From assembly GCA_963969595.1 (NCBI GenBank), contig OZ018416.1, forward strand, positions 11,238,065 to 11,302,064: a stretch of DNA of 64,000 nt, given 5' to 3'. The DNA comes from Neckera pumila (taxonomy: Eukaryota; Streptophyta; Bryopsida; Hypnales; Neckeraceae). This document shows, in pieces, positions 1 to 12,308 of this stretch (its first letter is position 1; each line of letters starts with the position of its first letter). Made by a program: the position numbers and the translations under genes. The notes under the pieces are model-generated. The model was not told the DNA's origin and ran no database searches. It was given only the letters and a program-made list of their open reading frames with translations.

Positions 1-100
1 TGTTGGCAGGTGGCTTGCCCAAGTTACAGTGACTCCCCAAAGTAGTTGGCTACCATATAAATCGCTTTCATAAATTGAGAAATTGGAATTATGAAGTGAC

Positions 101-726
101 ATTTGGATCTGTTGTTGTACAAAAGGGATTCTATCTTCATGGGTAATTTCACTTAAAATGGACTATATTTAGACCTATTTTTATGTGAATGAAATTCCTA
201 TGCAAAAAAACTTTTTGTGAAAATTCAAAATATCTCATTTCTTTTTATAGGAAGAATGTACATTTTGACTAGAATCACATGTCACAAGTTTCAAAAAAAC
301 TGGACTTTTATTGATTGAAATCTTGTTGATTGAAATTTGACCTTAAAATTTTCATTTGTAAAGTTTTCACTCTATAAATTGCAATTTATTTTTTATTTTT
401 TTTAATAACATCAAATAGTTGTATATATCAAAAACATGTTTTTTTTGCAATTTATGGAGTGAAAAATAAAAGGAGTCAAAATTTGAGGTCAAATTTCAAT
501 CAATAAGATTTCAATCAATAAAAATCCAAAACTCATGAAACTTGTGACACGTGATTCTAGTCAAGATGTACATTCTTCCTATAAAAAGAAATGAGACATT
601 TTGACTTTATAAAAAGTTTTTTTGCATAGAAGTTTCATTCAAATAATAATAGGTTTAAATATAGTCCATTTTAGGTGAAATTACCCATAAAGAGAGATTT
701 CTTTTTGTACAACAATATGTCCAAAT
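101..726. repeat. Long foldback (inverted repeat) element
   Basis: Two arms of about 280 bp, near 101-383 and 444-726, are reverse complements of each other around an AT-rich centre near 413. The left arm opens ATTTGGATCTG and the right arm closes with its diverged complement. Arm similarity is high but imperfect, with many small differences and indels. No coding potential is seen. Such structures are typical of foldback or MITE-type DNA transposons; the superfamily cannot be assigned because no clear target-site duplication was found. Confidence 0.75.
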
Positions 727-728
727 TT

Positions 729-978
729 CAGGCCTCCGGAGGGTTGCTCCACAGCCCTCCAAAGTACCCTAAAATTTTGTTTTTTGGGGTTGAAAATTTA
801 TTTTTTCCCCTAAACCCAGTTTTACGAGTTAAAATTTATTAAAAAAATAAAAAATAAATCAGACTGTTTCAACGAGTAGTCAACTTGGGGGGATTTTTCA
901 AATTGACAGGCCAAGCTTGAAATAGCTTGGCATGTCAATTTAGAGCAGCCCTCCGGAGGGCTGATTTTTTCTCTAGTG
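729..978. mobile_element. CACTA-like MITE, left end worn
   Basis: The right end read inward on the minus strand is CACTAGAGAAAAAATCAG followed by the palindromic core GCCCTCCGGAGGGC. The left end carries the matching GCCTCCGGAGGG but has lost its CACTA terminus where it abuts the preceding foldback. Just inside the right end the stretch 901-945 is itself a small palindrome. The same core is seen at 13345-13621 and 38660, so this is a repeated family. Non-coding. Confidence 0.6.
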
Positions 979-1540
979 TACATCTAAAGTCGTCCAAATA
1001 AATAGTCAAATATGCTTCCTTCATTAAACTTCTTTAGTTTGGGTGATTTTAGTTCATTCTTGAAAGAAGTTCAAGATTTTCTTGTCTTACATTTTTTGAA
1101 CATCATATGAATAAACTATTAATTTTTGAAGGTAGTCAGATTTTTAAAACATTCATCACTTGCCCACTAAAATGCCATCTTTTGTTGGAATAAATTTTTG
1201 TCACATGTACCGGCCAACTAATTTAGGAGTGTACATTTGAATGAACTTGCTAGAGTGCTTTTCACAACAATAGAAAGGATATGAAGTGAATTTGCTTCTA
1301 AATTTGTTGTATGGAGGAATACAATTGTAGGTGTGAACTGTGTGGAAGTAGAGTGCAAAAAGTACCTCTATATTAGGCATTTAGTTGAATAGGCCTTAGA
1401 ATTTGAAGACCATTGTAATCCCCACATACCTATATGCACCTCCTAAGTACACACCTACAAAAGACAACCTTGCCTTGTGGTAGTATCAATAAACTCAACT
1501 AGTTGTTGCTGATTAAAATTATTGTAGAGCACTGTCTGTA
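979..1540. other. Intergenic, no feature seen
   Basis: AT-rich sequence with no convincing reading frame, RNA gene or recognisable repeat end. Confidence 0.5.
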
Positions 1541-2930
1541 GTCCTAAACCCCAACCTCTATTGTTTTATAGATAGAACTAATATTAACTCTGAAAGAACA
1601 AGGCCCTCCTTGACCAAGGTAGTCACCAAAATACTCCCATTATTAGACCAAAAGGTGTATTCTTTGTTTCCACACTTAACCTTTGAAGGACGTTGTATCC
1701 AAAAGTGATCGAAGAAAGCACCTATTGACTCAATAATCGGAGTAGTTTTGATGACTACCTTGGTCATGGGGGCCGCATTCTTTAAGCTGGTTAAATAGCA
1801 AAGTCATCCGTAGGACCTTTTAGGTGCGCAAGTATCCTTACAGGGTTAAGGACCTAAGCTTTGCTGTTTTGGAGGCATTCGTTCCTTCAATCATCCTGGC
1901 AAACCTGATTAGTATTGTTGGTCACTACTCATAATCCCAAACCCCAACCTTTAGTGTTTTATAAGATAGAATAAATATTAACCCTGGAAGAACAAGGCCC
2001 CTCATGACCAAGGTAGTCACTAAAATATTCCAATTATTGAACCAATAGGTGCATTCTCTGTTTCTACATTTAACTTTTGAAGGACGCTAAAGCCAAAGAG
2101 TATTTGATGGATGACTTCATTGTTTATTGTAGAAACAAAGAAAGCACCTATTGGTTCAATAATTAGGATAGTTTTTGTTTTTGTTTCTGAAACAAATGAA
2201 ACATGGTTTCAGTGTAGGAAAATAAATTACAAGCTCACTAGCCACAAGTGTCCTGGTGGGAGCAAACAAAGACACTTGCCCAACAAACACCTCCCACCCA
2301 CCCAGACTGACAACCAACATAGACGAAGACAACTAAGGACACAACACAATGAGAGACCGCGAGTTGGCCCCTGCCTAAGAGCATCACCACCCGGCTTGCA
2401 AAATGCAAGCCAGGTTGCAAGCCTAGCAGTCCATTTTGCAAGCCGGGGAAGAAGGTTCGCCCCGCCCATGGCCTCTTAAGAGGCCATCGCCATCCAATGA
2501 GCCACGTCTACATTCACGGATCATGTCCTTGTTTTTTGGGAAAGTGGAAAAGTGTTTGTCTCATGCGGTTTGCAAGCTAGTTTACAAGCCACCCTTTGGC
2601 CTGCAAAAGAGCCCGGTTTTGCAAGCCACCGGAGGCTTTTGGCTTGGCCTCTTAACAAGTTCATCCATTATGCAAGATGGGTGGGGCAATTTTGCAAGCC
2701 TCTCTTAACAAGTCATCCAATATGCAAGACGGGTGGGGATGCTCTAACCGGAGTAGTTTTAGTGACTACCTTAGTCATAGGGTCTGCATTCTTTAAGCTG
2801 GTTTAATAGTAAAGTCATCCATTGGACCTTTTAGGTTTGCAAGTGTCCTGACAGGGTTAAGGAATAAGGACCTAAGCTTAGCTGTTCTGGAGACATTCAT
2901 TCCTTCAATCATCCCGACAAACCTGAAAAT
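1541..2930. repeat. Direct duplication of a palindrome-bearing unit
   Basis: The unit 1541-1908 recurs as 1936-2930. The second copy is longer because of an insertion between about 2177 and 2747. Both copies share the same left flank (AACCCCAACCT...) and right flank (GCATTCTTTAAGCTGG...). At the centre of each is a near-palindrome (1602-1774 in copy one) running from GGCCCTCCTTGACCAAGG to its complement. A diverged piece of the palindrome also appears near 32048-32155, so it is a dispersed repeat as well as a local duplication. Confidence 0.7.
2381..2744. mobile_element. Tourist-like (PIF/Harbinger) MITE, TSD TAA
   Basis: Terminal inverted repeats begin GAGCATCACCACCCG on the left and GAGCATCCCCACCCG on the right (minus strand). 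The element is flanked on both sides by TAA (2378-2380 and 2745-2747), the 3-bp duplication expected of PIF/Harbinger elements. Internally it carries several inverted copies of TTGCAAGCC-like motifs. The short reading frames across it are not credible genes. It lies in the DNA that interrupts the second copy of the 1541-2930 duplication. Confidence 0.75.
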
Positions 2931-3574
2931 GACTGTACCTCATTATCAGCCCATCTTACAGTAATTGTGAGTTAAGTGATTGTCATTATTAACTAGAGAG
3001 CTATAGCTCTGTTGAACCTAGATTTTAGATGCCCTTTCTCATCACCCATGAGCCTTACAGCAATGGTGCTGTCATCATGCCACACAAGGTGGAGGACCTT
3101 TAAGTTTAAACCATCATCTCTTATACTGCTTAGTTCCAGATTGAAATGGATTATTTATATTGAAAAATTATTAGTAATATCTAGTCTAGTACAGATCATA
3201 GATCAAGATACTTATTCAAATTTCAATTTCTTTGTCGACCTCCATCTAAGTTACCCGTGTTTTCAACAAAAATAACTCATTCACATAATTTCGATTTTGC
3301 ACCTCAATTGCTGTGTGATACGGAGCTGCCTGCCCTGTGAAGGCAGCTGCATTGCTGCACCTGGTTGAGGTGAACATGCTTGGTTTGAGTGCTCTGCTGA
3401 ACAAGATCTGATTGCACTGCTAAATAGTGAGTTCAGTTGTTTCAGATTGTAGAGTCACCCAAGTTAGCTTCTGTTGGAGAACTGTGTACAGACAAGTTTG
3501 TTCACCAGAAATTTACAGTTTGTAAGTTCGTCCATATGGAACTTGAAAAACAGGGCACATGGAAAAGCTGTAAG
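2931..3574. other. Intergenic, no feature seen
   Basis: No supported gene or repeat boundary. The short reading frame 3012-3275 has no recognisable similarity and biased composition. Confidence 0.4.
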
Positions 3575-3970
3575 TTAAGGTAGAAGCACCAGTAGTCGAT
3601 CATTTAAGCAGTTTTGGAGTAGATTGTGCACAGTATGAGGTGTATGAGGTGGTGGAATTTTTTCCCATGTAGAAAAATAGGAAATATGGGGATTGCAAAA
3701 TTTTCAGGATTTTATTCCCGAAATTGAAATTACTGTGAATTTTGGGAGCCAAAAAGTGCACTTCACTAGTAGCCAATGTCTAGAGTCTTCTAATTCCAAT
3801 CGTTCAAGGATGCTCACTACTTTGAGACATGTGTCATAACCCTATTAGTCCCAACTTTGAAAAGGACAAAACAACAACACTCCGAGCCTGATTTTCAACC
3901 TAAGGTTGGAAATAGCGCACTCTACAGGTTGGATACTGGGTGTGGTTGACAACTGGTGCTTCTACCTTAA
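3575..3970. mobile_element. MITE with TTAAGGTAGAAGCACC ends
   Basis: The ends are perfect inverted repeats of about 19 bp (TTAAGGTAGAAGCACCAGT), at 3575-3593 and 3952-3970. The 396-bp interior is non-coding. The opening TAAGGTAG is shared with the elements at 30296-31027 and 46077-46481, suggesting one broad group. A TTA/TAA-like flank would fit a Tourist-type element, but the two sides are not an exact direct duplication. Confidence 0.6.
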
Positions 3971-6900
3971 TGCATGCTGAACCAGTTGGTTTGGTGGTTT
4001 TATTGATGATTCAAGTATTCAATAAGAACATGGGGGACAACAAGGACCTGACAGTAAAGCAATGAGCTTAAATCACCCTTAAGTTAAGTTACTTATGTAA
4101 AGCTTCTGTTAAAATTTCATTCAATTTGAGAAGATCACTTGCTCTGAACCTGGTTTTTCCGTGATGCTCCTATCATTTTGCTGTGAACTGGGTGGTGATC
4201 TGCTAATATTGAGCATAAGTCAGAATTAACACTTCATCATACCCCTTCTTTTGAGCCAGTTTTTGAGCACAGGTTCAAACCATTGTTGTGACTTAAAAAA
4301 CAACATTGAAATGATGCACATGCTCCGGAATGACTACATGACTACATGATTATAAGTTACAACCAAATGCATTTCGTATCACGTTGAGGACACAACAAAT
4401 TATGACGATATCCCATTGCGTCACTTGGTTGATGGTGTCCAGTCTTGTCTCCACAGATAGAACCCGATGTTCAAGGACAGACCAAAACTGCCTCTTCTAC
4501 AGTAGCACTTGGCAGAGTTTCTTTTCTTTTAACTAGTCAACTCTTTCTAAAGAAGAACCACCCATTCCCAATCAGGGACCTAATTGCGATCAAATCTACA
4601 AATGATACTCATTTTAGAACTTAAATGTTCTTACACCATAGATAGCTTATTGTTTGTTTCTTTGTCAGCAAATGGAAAGAGGATTTTGTCCCACCAAAGA
4701 ATGTGTCATTTGGAAAAAATATGCAAAAGTTATGAAGGTTCAAAGTTATATCAATCAATGATCTAAACCAACACTACAACTTGTGTTCCAGTGGTCTACA
4801 TCTTCGACTCAAAACATATCTAATATAAATTATTAGAGTGAGGGTTTTAGTTTTTTTTTTAATGAATACTCACTTCAACACTCAGGGTACCTAAGTGCAA
4901 AATGTTCCAACTCAGTGGGTCACAACCCTAGATTTTAAAAATGAAATCAGATGCTCCCACCAGACCATTTCTATCCCTTTCCTGCCCTTGTCTAAGTTAC
5001 TCTTTTAGAAAACTTAAGAAGCGAGCCAACATGATGTCAAAGCAAGGATCACATCTTTGTCACCTATGCAAACAATCTCTGGCAACCTAGACTATCATTG
5101 CAGGACGGTGCTCACCTTCACCTCAGCCTAGGCACCCTCAGGTACTCATTTTGAACCAGTCAATTTCAAGCAATTTGGGTGAGAAGCAAGTTTTGTCAGC
5201 AGTCACATGGACTTGCAAGCTCAACCACTGAGTGGGAACAGCTAAAATTGTATGAAAGAAATCACTGTGGGTAGTTCAATTTTGGATATTGAGTACATCT
5301 TTACAACAAAACAATTTGCAAGGTTTTGATCATTTATGTACCTAGTGGAGCATCCAAATTGTATGTGGCTGAGGCTCTAATTTCCTTCTAGCAAATATAG
5401 ATTGTAAAAAGGAGTGATAGATATTTCTCTAATTCACATAGAAATGCCACATGGATAACAACATATAATAAAGTAGGTTATTGCTACTTGGCCTGGACTC
5501 AGAACTATCCAGAAAATAATGTGTCCTTGGCACTGCAAAGCACGTGAATGGATGATGTTCCTTTTGCATTCTGCAAATGGCTAGGAGTCAGAACAAAAGA
5601 TGCAAACTTTCAGCAATTCATGGCAGATGACTTACATTGTGTGCAGAACCCTAACGTGGCTAAAAGATGCAATTCCCACAATGCAACTGTAAACATCCAA
5701 CTGTGTCATCCTTCAACTTAAAAACTTGGTTTCATCTTTTCCTGTGTTTCAGCTAATTCTCCTGCTTGAGAAATTTGAGAAATTTGCTTGGAAGGTAGAG
5801 GAAACTAACTTGATTCCGTCTCCAAAACTGATCCTTGATCTCAAAAGCTCACTGATTCAAAAACTTAGTAGAAGAAATTAGCAAGTGATGTCAGCATGGC
5901 TTGGCTACATGTCTGACCAATGGTTTCAGAATAAAGATAGGATTGTCACTTTCGGCAGTCTACAGTCTACACCCTCTTTCCACAGCCACCTCATACAAAG
6001 TGGAAAAAATTTGATCTCAACAGATTTGGCTCTATATATCTTCCAAAAATCACTCATTCTAGAATGAAGCAAATAGTATCCTCTACCTTACATCCTTGCT
6101 CATGCATACACAATATATGAAACCAAATTCAAAGCGTCAAGGACATGAAATTCGATTATTGACCTATGCCAATAAACCGTGGCCATGTATCTAGTTTGAA
6201 GATTTCTCAGGTAAAGGCCGATTTCAAGAGTGGTAAAACGAAGATTGCAGGTACACAACGCAATATCTGCATGTCCACCTGCGCACAGGAATTGAACTTG
6301 CACAGAAGAAATTTCTACTGCAAATGTTCGACAAAACATTTCTGGACGACCATTGTATCAACTTATGAAGCAACTCGTGATACTGGGGCCATGAGGTAAT
6401 CGTCATCTGTCGACAAATTTCGGAGCAACCTTGTTCTCCGTGCACTCTCCCCGAATTATACTCTCCAACCGAGACTTGCAAGTGGATTGCTTTAAGGTTT
6501 TCGTAGGACTTTTGCCACACTGCCCCAGAAGAGTATGATTCGCCAACAAAACCCAAACATGACTTCTGGGCCATCACTTTTCTTATCTAGCCACTATCTA
6601 GTCCTGTTAGGTCAGACTTTTCATCAATCCATAACGCCAAAATCTTAATTTCAAGGCAACCATGTCGCTGGCCAGTAAAAAAGAAGGATATCAACCATGG
6701 TCTTCATGTTCAATATGAGTCCTATATTCAACCAGAAAACACAGATCCGGACGTCCAAGATTCAATGAAACGACTTGGCATTATGTCCAATAACCTTCTA
6801 GCCCATGGAAAAAGATCACCAGTAGGGGCGTTCTGAATTTGACAAAACGACCGATTGAAATATAAGATAAGGATAACACAAAGAGTCAGATTGTCAGAAA

Positions 6901-7290
6901 CAAGAAAGAGAATCCAACCTCGCTCCTTGTATTATAAGGCTTCGAGAAAAGCAACTAGCAGGGAATTAGGGTTACGAGAGACACGCAAGATCCCAGAACC
7001 AACACCAATTGGAGCAATACTTGATGTGACGTTACTAAAGCAGCAGTAACTAGACACATTTAGTAGTATTAATATAAGCCACGAAGACGATCGCGCAAAG
7101 ACACAATCACACAAAAAAAAACAGTAGCAAACTTCGAGATAGGTGATATTGCATGTCCAATTGGACACGCGACGCATTGCGCCAGAGGTAGCATCATATT
7201 GAGAGCGCAAGCCCTGATACAAAAACACGATACAATGTGCAGCCTCCTAATTCCAAGAAAGACCTAATTGAACAAAAAATGAACAAAAAA
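3971..7290. other. Long intergenic stretch, no gene recognised
   Basis: Moderately AT-rich unique-looking DNA. Overlapping short reading frames on both strands at 6100-6577 and 6855-7228 have no recognisable domain, no consistent splice signals and no codon-like composition, so none is called as a gene. Confidence 0.4.
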
Positions 7291-7925
7291 CCACAAATGA
7301 CCTAAATATTCTGTCATTCGTTCTAAAAATGTGAAATTAGCGGGAGTGCACCATTGCTAACTACTCATGCATTCGAATAACAAATGAAGAGATTGTAGGC
7401 GATTGCGTCTATGAAAAGCATGACATACCCGATGACGTTTCCATGGAATCCGTGGGAAGCAAGAAAATCGATCTCGAAAGGAAGGGAGAAGGACGAAGCG
7501 CACCGTGCGGCATTGAAGACCTGCTGATGAAGAAATCCGATTAGCAGTCCAGCACTCGATTCTGGTGTTATGGTTGACGCTGGCGCAGCGATGCGAGCAA
7601 TGCGTTGACCTCCAATGACCTAAAATCCACAAATGACCTAAAATCTGTCATTCGTTCTGGAAAAAAGGGGGATCAGCGGGATTGCACCATCGCTAACTAC
7701 TCATGCATGCGAATAACAAAAGAAGAGGTTGTAGACTATTGCGTCTATGAAAAGCTCGACATTCCTGATGATGTTTCCATGGGATCCGGTTGGAAAGCAA
7801 GAAAATCGATGTCGAAAAAGGGGGAGAAGGACGGAGGGCACTGTGCAGCATTGAAGAGCTGATGATGAAAAAATCCGATTGAAGCAGTCAAGCACTTGAT
7901 TGTGGTGGTGCGGCGATGCGAGGTA
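7291..7925. repeat. Tandem duplication of a ~300-bp unit
   Basis: Unit one (about 7291-7590) and unit two (about 7628-7920) align over most of their length. Both open CCACAAATGACCTAAA and contain CTAACTACTCATGCAT, GCGTCTATGAAAAGC and GAAAATCGAT in the same order. A partial extra copy of the opening motif lies between them (7609-7627). The units have diverged by many substitutions, so the duplication is not recent. Reading frames in the two units do not agree, which argues against coding function. Confidence 0.8.
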
Positions 7926-8522
7926 GGGTTTCTGTGACAGACTCGTCGCTGGCAGCGGCGGTTCTCGCGACACTCACCCCTGTCGCAGAATGTCAGTGAT
8001 GACAGCATTTCAGTCTTTCTGTTGTTTCTCTTGGACTGCCCACGTTGTTTTTGGTTTTCTGGTTGGTATTTGTCTTGGTGAGGTAGGAGGTCCCTAAAGT
8101 GACCATTCAGTTTACCAGCTAATTCACAATTTGGGGAGTTTGATTTCTTGGAAAATATGTTTTAGTCAATTTTCCTGAAAGATAAGTGGAATTGACATCT
8201 AATTCAAGTTGTATCATAAATTTTGGACCTTTCTAGAATTAGTTCTGAATTTTGAAGTTGGATTCTTATAAAGCTTTCATCTTTGAAAGTGACCACGTTT
8301 TGATATATTCATGTTGGTTATGATATTGAAGAAAGTGATATGTATTTTGTGATAGAGAAGGCTTTTTAGAGCTTAGTCACTTTACGGAAATCCTACGTTA
8401 AAGTGCACCGTGAAATGCATGATTGTTTGGATAAAATAGATAGAATCAATCTATATGTGTACATTCATTTTTTACTTTTTTATAAAAAAATTGTAGTAGG
8501 AAGTTCTCAGTCGAGGGCTTTC

Positions 8523-8677
8523 TATATGTGATGGCACTGCTTTGAGGGTGAGGGAAAACCCTTATCATGAAGGTAGTGCCATCATAGAGAAGAGCGCATT
8601 AGATGACATTGGAAGGCCGTTTCAAGCTCGTTTCCAAATCTGGCTCGATTCTGTGAATAGCTAATGTCATCTAATGC
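8523..8677. repeat. Two adjacent short hairpins
   Basis: The first stem pairs ATGGCACT (8531-8538) with AGTGCCAT (8576-8583). The second pairs GCATTAGATGACATT (8596-8610) with its perfect complement at 8663-8677 across a 52-nt loop. They could be ends of small MITEs or transcribed hairpins; there is no evidence of a functional microRNA precursor. Confidence 0.5.
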
Positions 8678-8699
8678 TTGAGAGGCGAGATTTTCCATT

Positions 8700-10565
8700 G
8701 TGATTAGCCACTGTGCAACCAAAAATTACCTCTTAAAGTTCTTTAGGCTCTCGTGGAGTTTTAAAAAAGGGTTTTAAAAGCTTAGATGCGAAGGGTCATA
8801 TGAAGTCAATTTTTAGTAGGATGAAAGTAAAATTCTTACCAAAAATGCATATTGGTATAGGCTTTCCAAAAAAATCCAATAGAGTGCTCAAATATAAAAT
8901 TTAGGGGCCCAAAAAATCTACACCCAACTTGAGCAATGTGCTAATAGGAGTTAGGCAAGGAGTTAGGCAAATTGTGAATTTTTTTTCATTAACTTTGAAT
9001 GCTTATATCTTGCAATCTATTACTTCAAATGGAATGATTTTTTTCCGCAAATTCTTAGAGTGGTATAGGTCAATAATGTGTGGTTGAAATTAAAAAAATA
9101 TTCGTTTTTCTAATTTTCACTCAATGTACAAAAAATGGCAATTGAAAAACAACTTTTAAAACTTACAGCTTAATAAACTATAGTAATTCTTTTGAGATTT
9201 CCTATTTTCTAATTTTGTACTTGATTTAGAAAATGAAAGATTTGTATTGACTATTGGGATTTTTATTCTTTAAACAATGAGTTCTCTTAAAAAGTTGAAG
9301 TCTTGCTTCTGTAATAGTTGTATTTTTTTGGACATCCTCTTAGTGTAAGATGATTTGGGATATATTGGATGCCTCCATTATCTTTGAAAATTAACACGCA
9401 AGTAACTAACATAGCTACCTATGTAATGGTTAGACTTTCCAAAGTTGAATAGTGACTTTTTTTTCTACAAGTTTAGTCAAATTATATTGACCTTGCTAGG
9501 CAGGGCCTAAGATTTCTTTTTGTCTATCTTCAAACGTTATAATCTTGCAATCCACATAGTCAAAATAGGCTAGATTTTTTGTCACACATTTCTATTGTAG
9601 TCTAGTACAAATTTGTACAGTCGAAAGTTTTGAAAAATGTATTTTTTTAAAAATTATACTCAATGTACAAATAAATGAAAGTGCTGGATATTTTCTTGTG
9701 AAAAATAGTCAAGAAACTTTAGGGGTGCAATTGTTGTGAGGAAGAAATGTCCTTCTAAGAAATTAGTTGTGCCAATGATAGTTTTTTTTAGAATATGGTG
9801 CTAGGTGATTCTACAAAACACTTGTACTATTTTTGCATTTTGCTTCTATATTATTGATTGTTTTAGATGTACTTTAAAATTATAAATTCAATTTAAATAA
9901 AAATAAAAATATTTGACATTATTTATACCTCTAAAGAGATTATACCCTAGAAAGATCACAACAAAAAGAATAACTAATAGAATGCAAAATCTTATGAAAA
10001 TAGATATAGTAATACTAAAAGCATTAATAAATAAATAAATAAATAAATAAATAAAACACTCTTAAGAACTTTCAATTGGGGAAAATCAAAGATGTAGGGA
10101 CTGATAATTTTTGGATGTCCCAAAATATATAGGCAAGGCAATTGTCTTTGCATGTAGCTAGAGGAGACTGCATTGTTGTTTATAGGTGTCCCTTGTAAAA
10201 TTGCTTCATGCCAAAAGTGGGAATGTGTCCCTTTAAGTTCAACTTGGATTATTAGTTTTAGATACTCCAATGTTATCTCCCTTGTGAAAACCCAATTGTG
10301 ATAAATTAACAAAATTAACCTTTAAATATATCTTTTTAACTCAAAAAATAATGATTGCAATACCAAAGGTCCTATGCATATTCCTTTAAACTTTCAAATC
10401 CTTTGGCTTTATAATTCAAAAATTATGGTAGAAGACACAGGGAAAGTGCAACATGTGACAACTAAACAATACAAGTGTTTTGTGAAATCACTATGCTATG
10501 CCCTGTGAGAGGAGTCATTTCGCATAATTTGGTGATTCCACTTAGTTGTAATTCAAAGTAGTTTC
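8700..10565. other. AT-rich intergenic DNA with (AAAT)n
   Basis: No gene. A short AAAT microsatellite lies at about 10027-10055. Phrases such as GAATGCTTATATCTTGCAATC near 9000 resemble the interior of the TTAA-ended elements elsewhere, so decayed copies may be present. Confidence 0.45.
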
Positions 10566-11493
10566 CTAACCTCTAACGGACCACTATCCCTTTGGAGGAC
10601 AAAATGGATTTTATACAGTCTCCTATAACCTCAATTTTTGGTGAAACTCTTTGAAACTTTCTCATAGGATAGAAAAATTGATTAGCTTCATGGAAATATA
10701 ATTTCATTTAAGTTGGTGCATGGGAGAAAAAGTTATATCACAAAAGCTTAGCACTAAATTTGGCTAGCCGCACAATAGTAAATCACAAAACGTCAAAAAA
10801 AAAAAAATTCAATTTTTTTCCTAAAATTTTATATTTTTGTCTATATATGAAGCCTTGATTCATTCTATTTGGAGTAGTAATGAGAAAGTTAAGGACAATC
10901 TTGTTTTTTGGGCAATCTAAGCATCTTTTTGAAAAGATAATTTATAAATTTCATTTCTGAATTCAATTTTCACAATTTTTCAAAAATTGACTTTTTGTCA
11001 AGGTCAAATTTTCTTGCTGAAACAATCCTACCATTGGAATTATGGTATTTCAATCCCATCTTAGAGCTATTAATGATTTAGTTTTCCTTTTATTCTTGGA
11101 CCTACTTCTATTTAACAATTTTTTTAAGAATGAAAATCAAGTGTGTTTTGTGAATATTTTTTTAAGATTTTCAACTCAGTTTTTCAGTACAAAAAATTAT
11201 AAACTCAAAGTTCGTGGTACAAGTTTTTTCTACAAATGGTGGTCAAAGTCATTTGAAATTTCAAGCCAACATTCGAAGAAACGTTTTTTTTCAACTTTGA
11301 ATACTAATATTTCCAATTTGTGAGGTCAAACCTTATGAAAATCTTATAAAATGATCTTAGACAAGTGAAGTATAAGATCTTAAAGTCAGGTTGTGAAAAA
11401 AATGTTTTTTCTTCTTTTTTGGGTACATGCAACAGACATGGCAATTTTGAATGTTTTTTGAAAGAAAAATTTCTTTGGTGTTTTAGGGGTTAA
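10566..11493 (+). mobile_element. TTAA-ended element, copy 1 (class I)
   Basis: A 928-bp non-coding element. Its left end (CTAACCTCTAACGGACC) is a worn form of TTAACCCCTAAAGGACC; its right end is TTTTAGGGGTTAA. The interior matches the copies at 19930-20858 and 63107 onward in the same order: GAGGACAAAATGG near the left end, GATTAGCTTCATGGAAAT, GCATGGGAGAAAAAGTTA, and the TTGATTCATTC block. The short reading frame inside it (11042-11323) is not preserved between copies and is not a gene. Confidence 0.75.
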
Positions 11494-12308
11494 GAGAAGC
11501 AATGGTAATAAATATAGTAATTTTGGAGAAAGTTTTGACAATTCCATTCATTTTTTTTCACCTTGGGGATAGATAAAAGTGGGCTAGTGCCAAAGCAAGG
11601 TAAGATTTTGGGGAAAAAAATTGCCTAAAAATCATTATCTACAATGTTGCAAGTACATTTTAGCTCTCTAATTGCAATAAATCTATAGCATAAATAGATT
11701 GGATACTGAAAAAGTAGTTTCTATGCATTTTTATTGGACACATTAGTTTTTTTATTGGGCAATGCAAGCCTAAAAGAAATTAGGGGCTACAAATTTGTAG
11801 TCTTTTCAAATTTATTGCCATTCATTGGCATTAGTTGTAGATTATATCATCCCCCAAAATTGCACTCAATGATCCCTAATAGTGTAGTATTTCAAAGTAC
11901 AATGAATTATATCCCACGTTGAAATGGTTATATAATATGGGTGAATATTTGACCATATAATAAGTTAGGGTAGTCCATGTGCATTAAAATTCACATAGTA
12001 GATAATTAGGGTGTAATCAGTGACACCTATCACCTACTACATAATATAAAAAATCCTGCTTAGCCTCTCCATTATTGTGAAGAAGTTTTGGACTTTGCAA
12101 TGACAAATGTTTTTTTCATTTGCATGTAGTGGAGGAGCTTTTTAGTTTTCAATTAGGAAGAAATATTTAATTTGTGAATGGGGAGATGTATTTCTTTTGC
12201 ACTTTGGAGAGATGTGTTGGATTTGCAATTCCACAAGGTTATTCAATTGATGAAATGAAGTGATTCTAATGGTTTAATGCAACAGGGCTAAAAGAAAACT
12301 CCAACAAG
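11494..12308. other. Intergenic, no feature seen
   Basis: AT-rich; the one short reading frame has no support. Confidence 0.4.

Noticed and set aside
2227..2806. Overlapping 60-122 residue frames on both strands
   Set aside because: They cross a MITE and repeat boundaries and are not preserved between the duplicate units; no recognisable domain.
7081..7081. Possible CRISPR-like regularly spaced repeats anywhere in the window
   Set aside because: None found; the tandem units are long, diverged and unspaced, and the DNA is eukaryotic nuclear.
6100..7228. Short frames on both strands that could hint at a gene
   Set aside because: No domain similarity recognised, no coherent splice phases, and no consistent strand.
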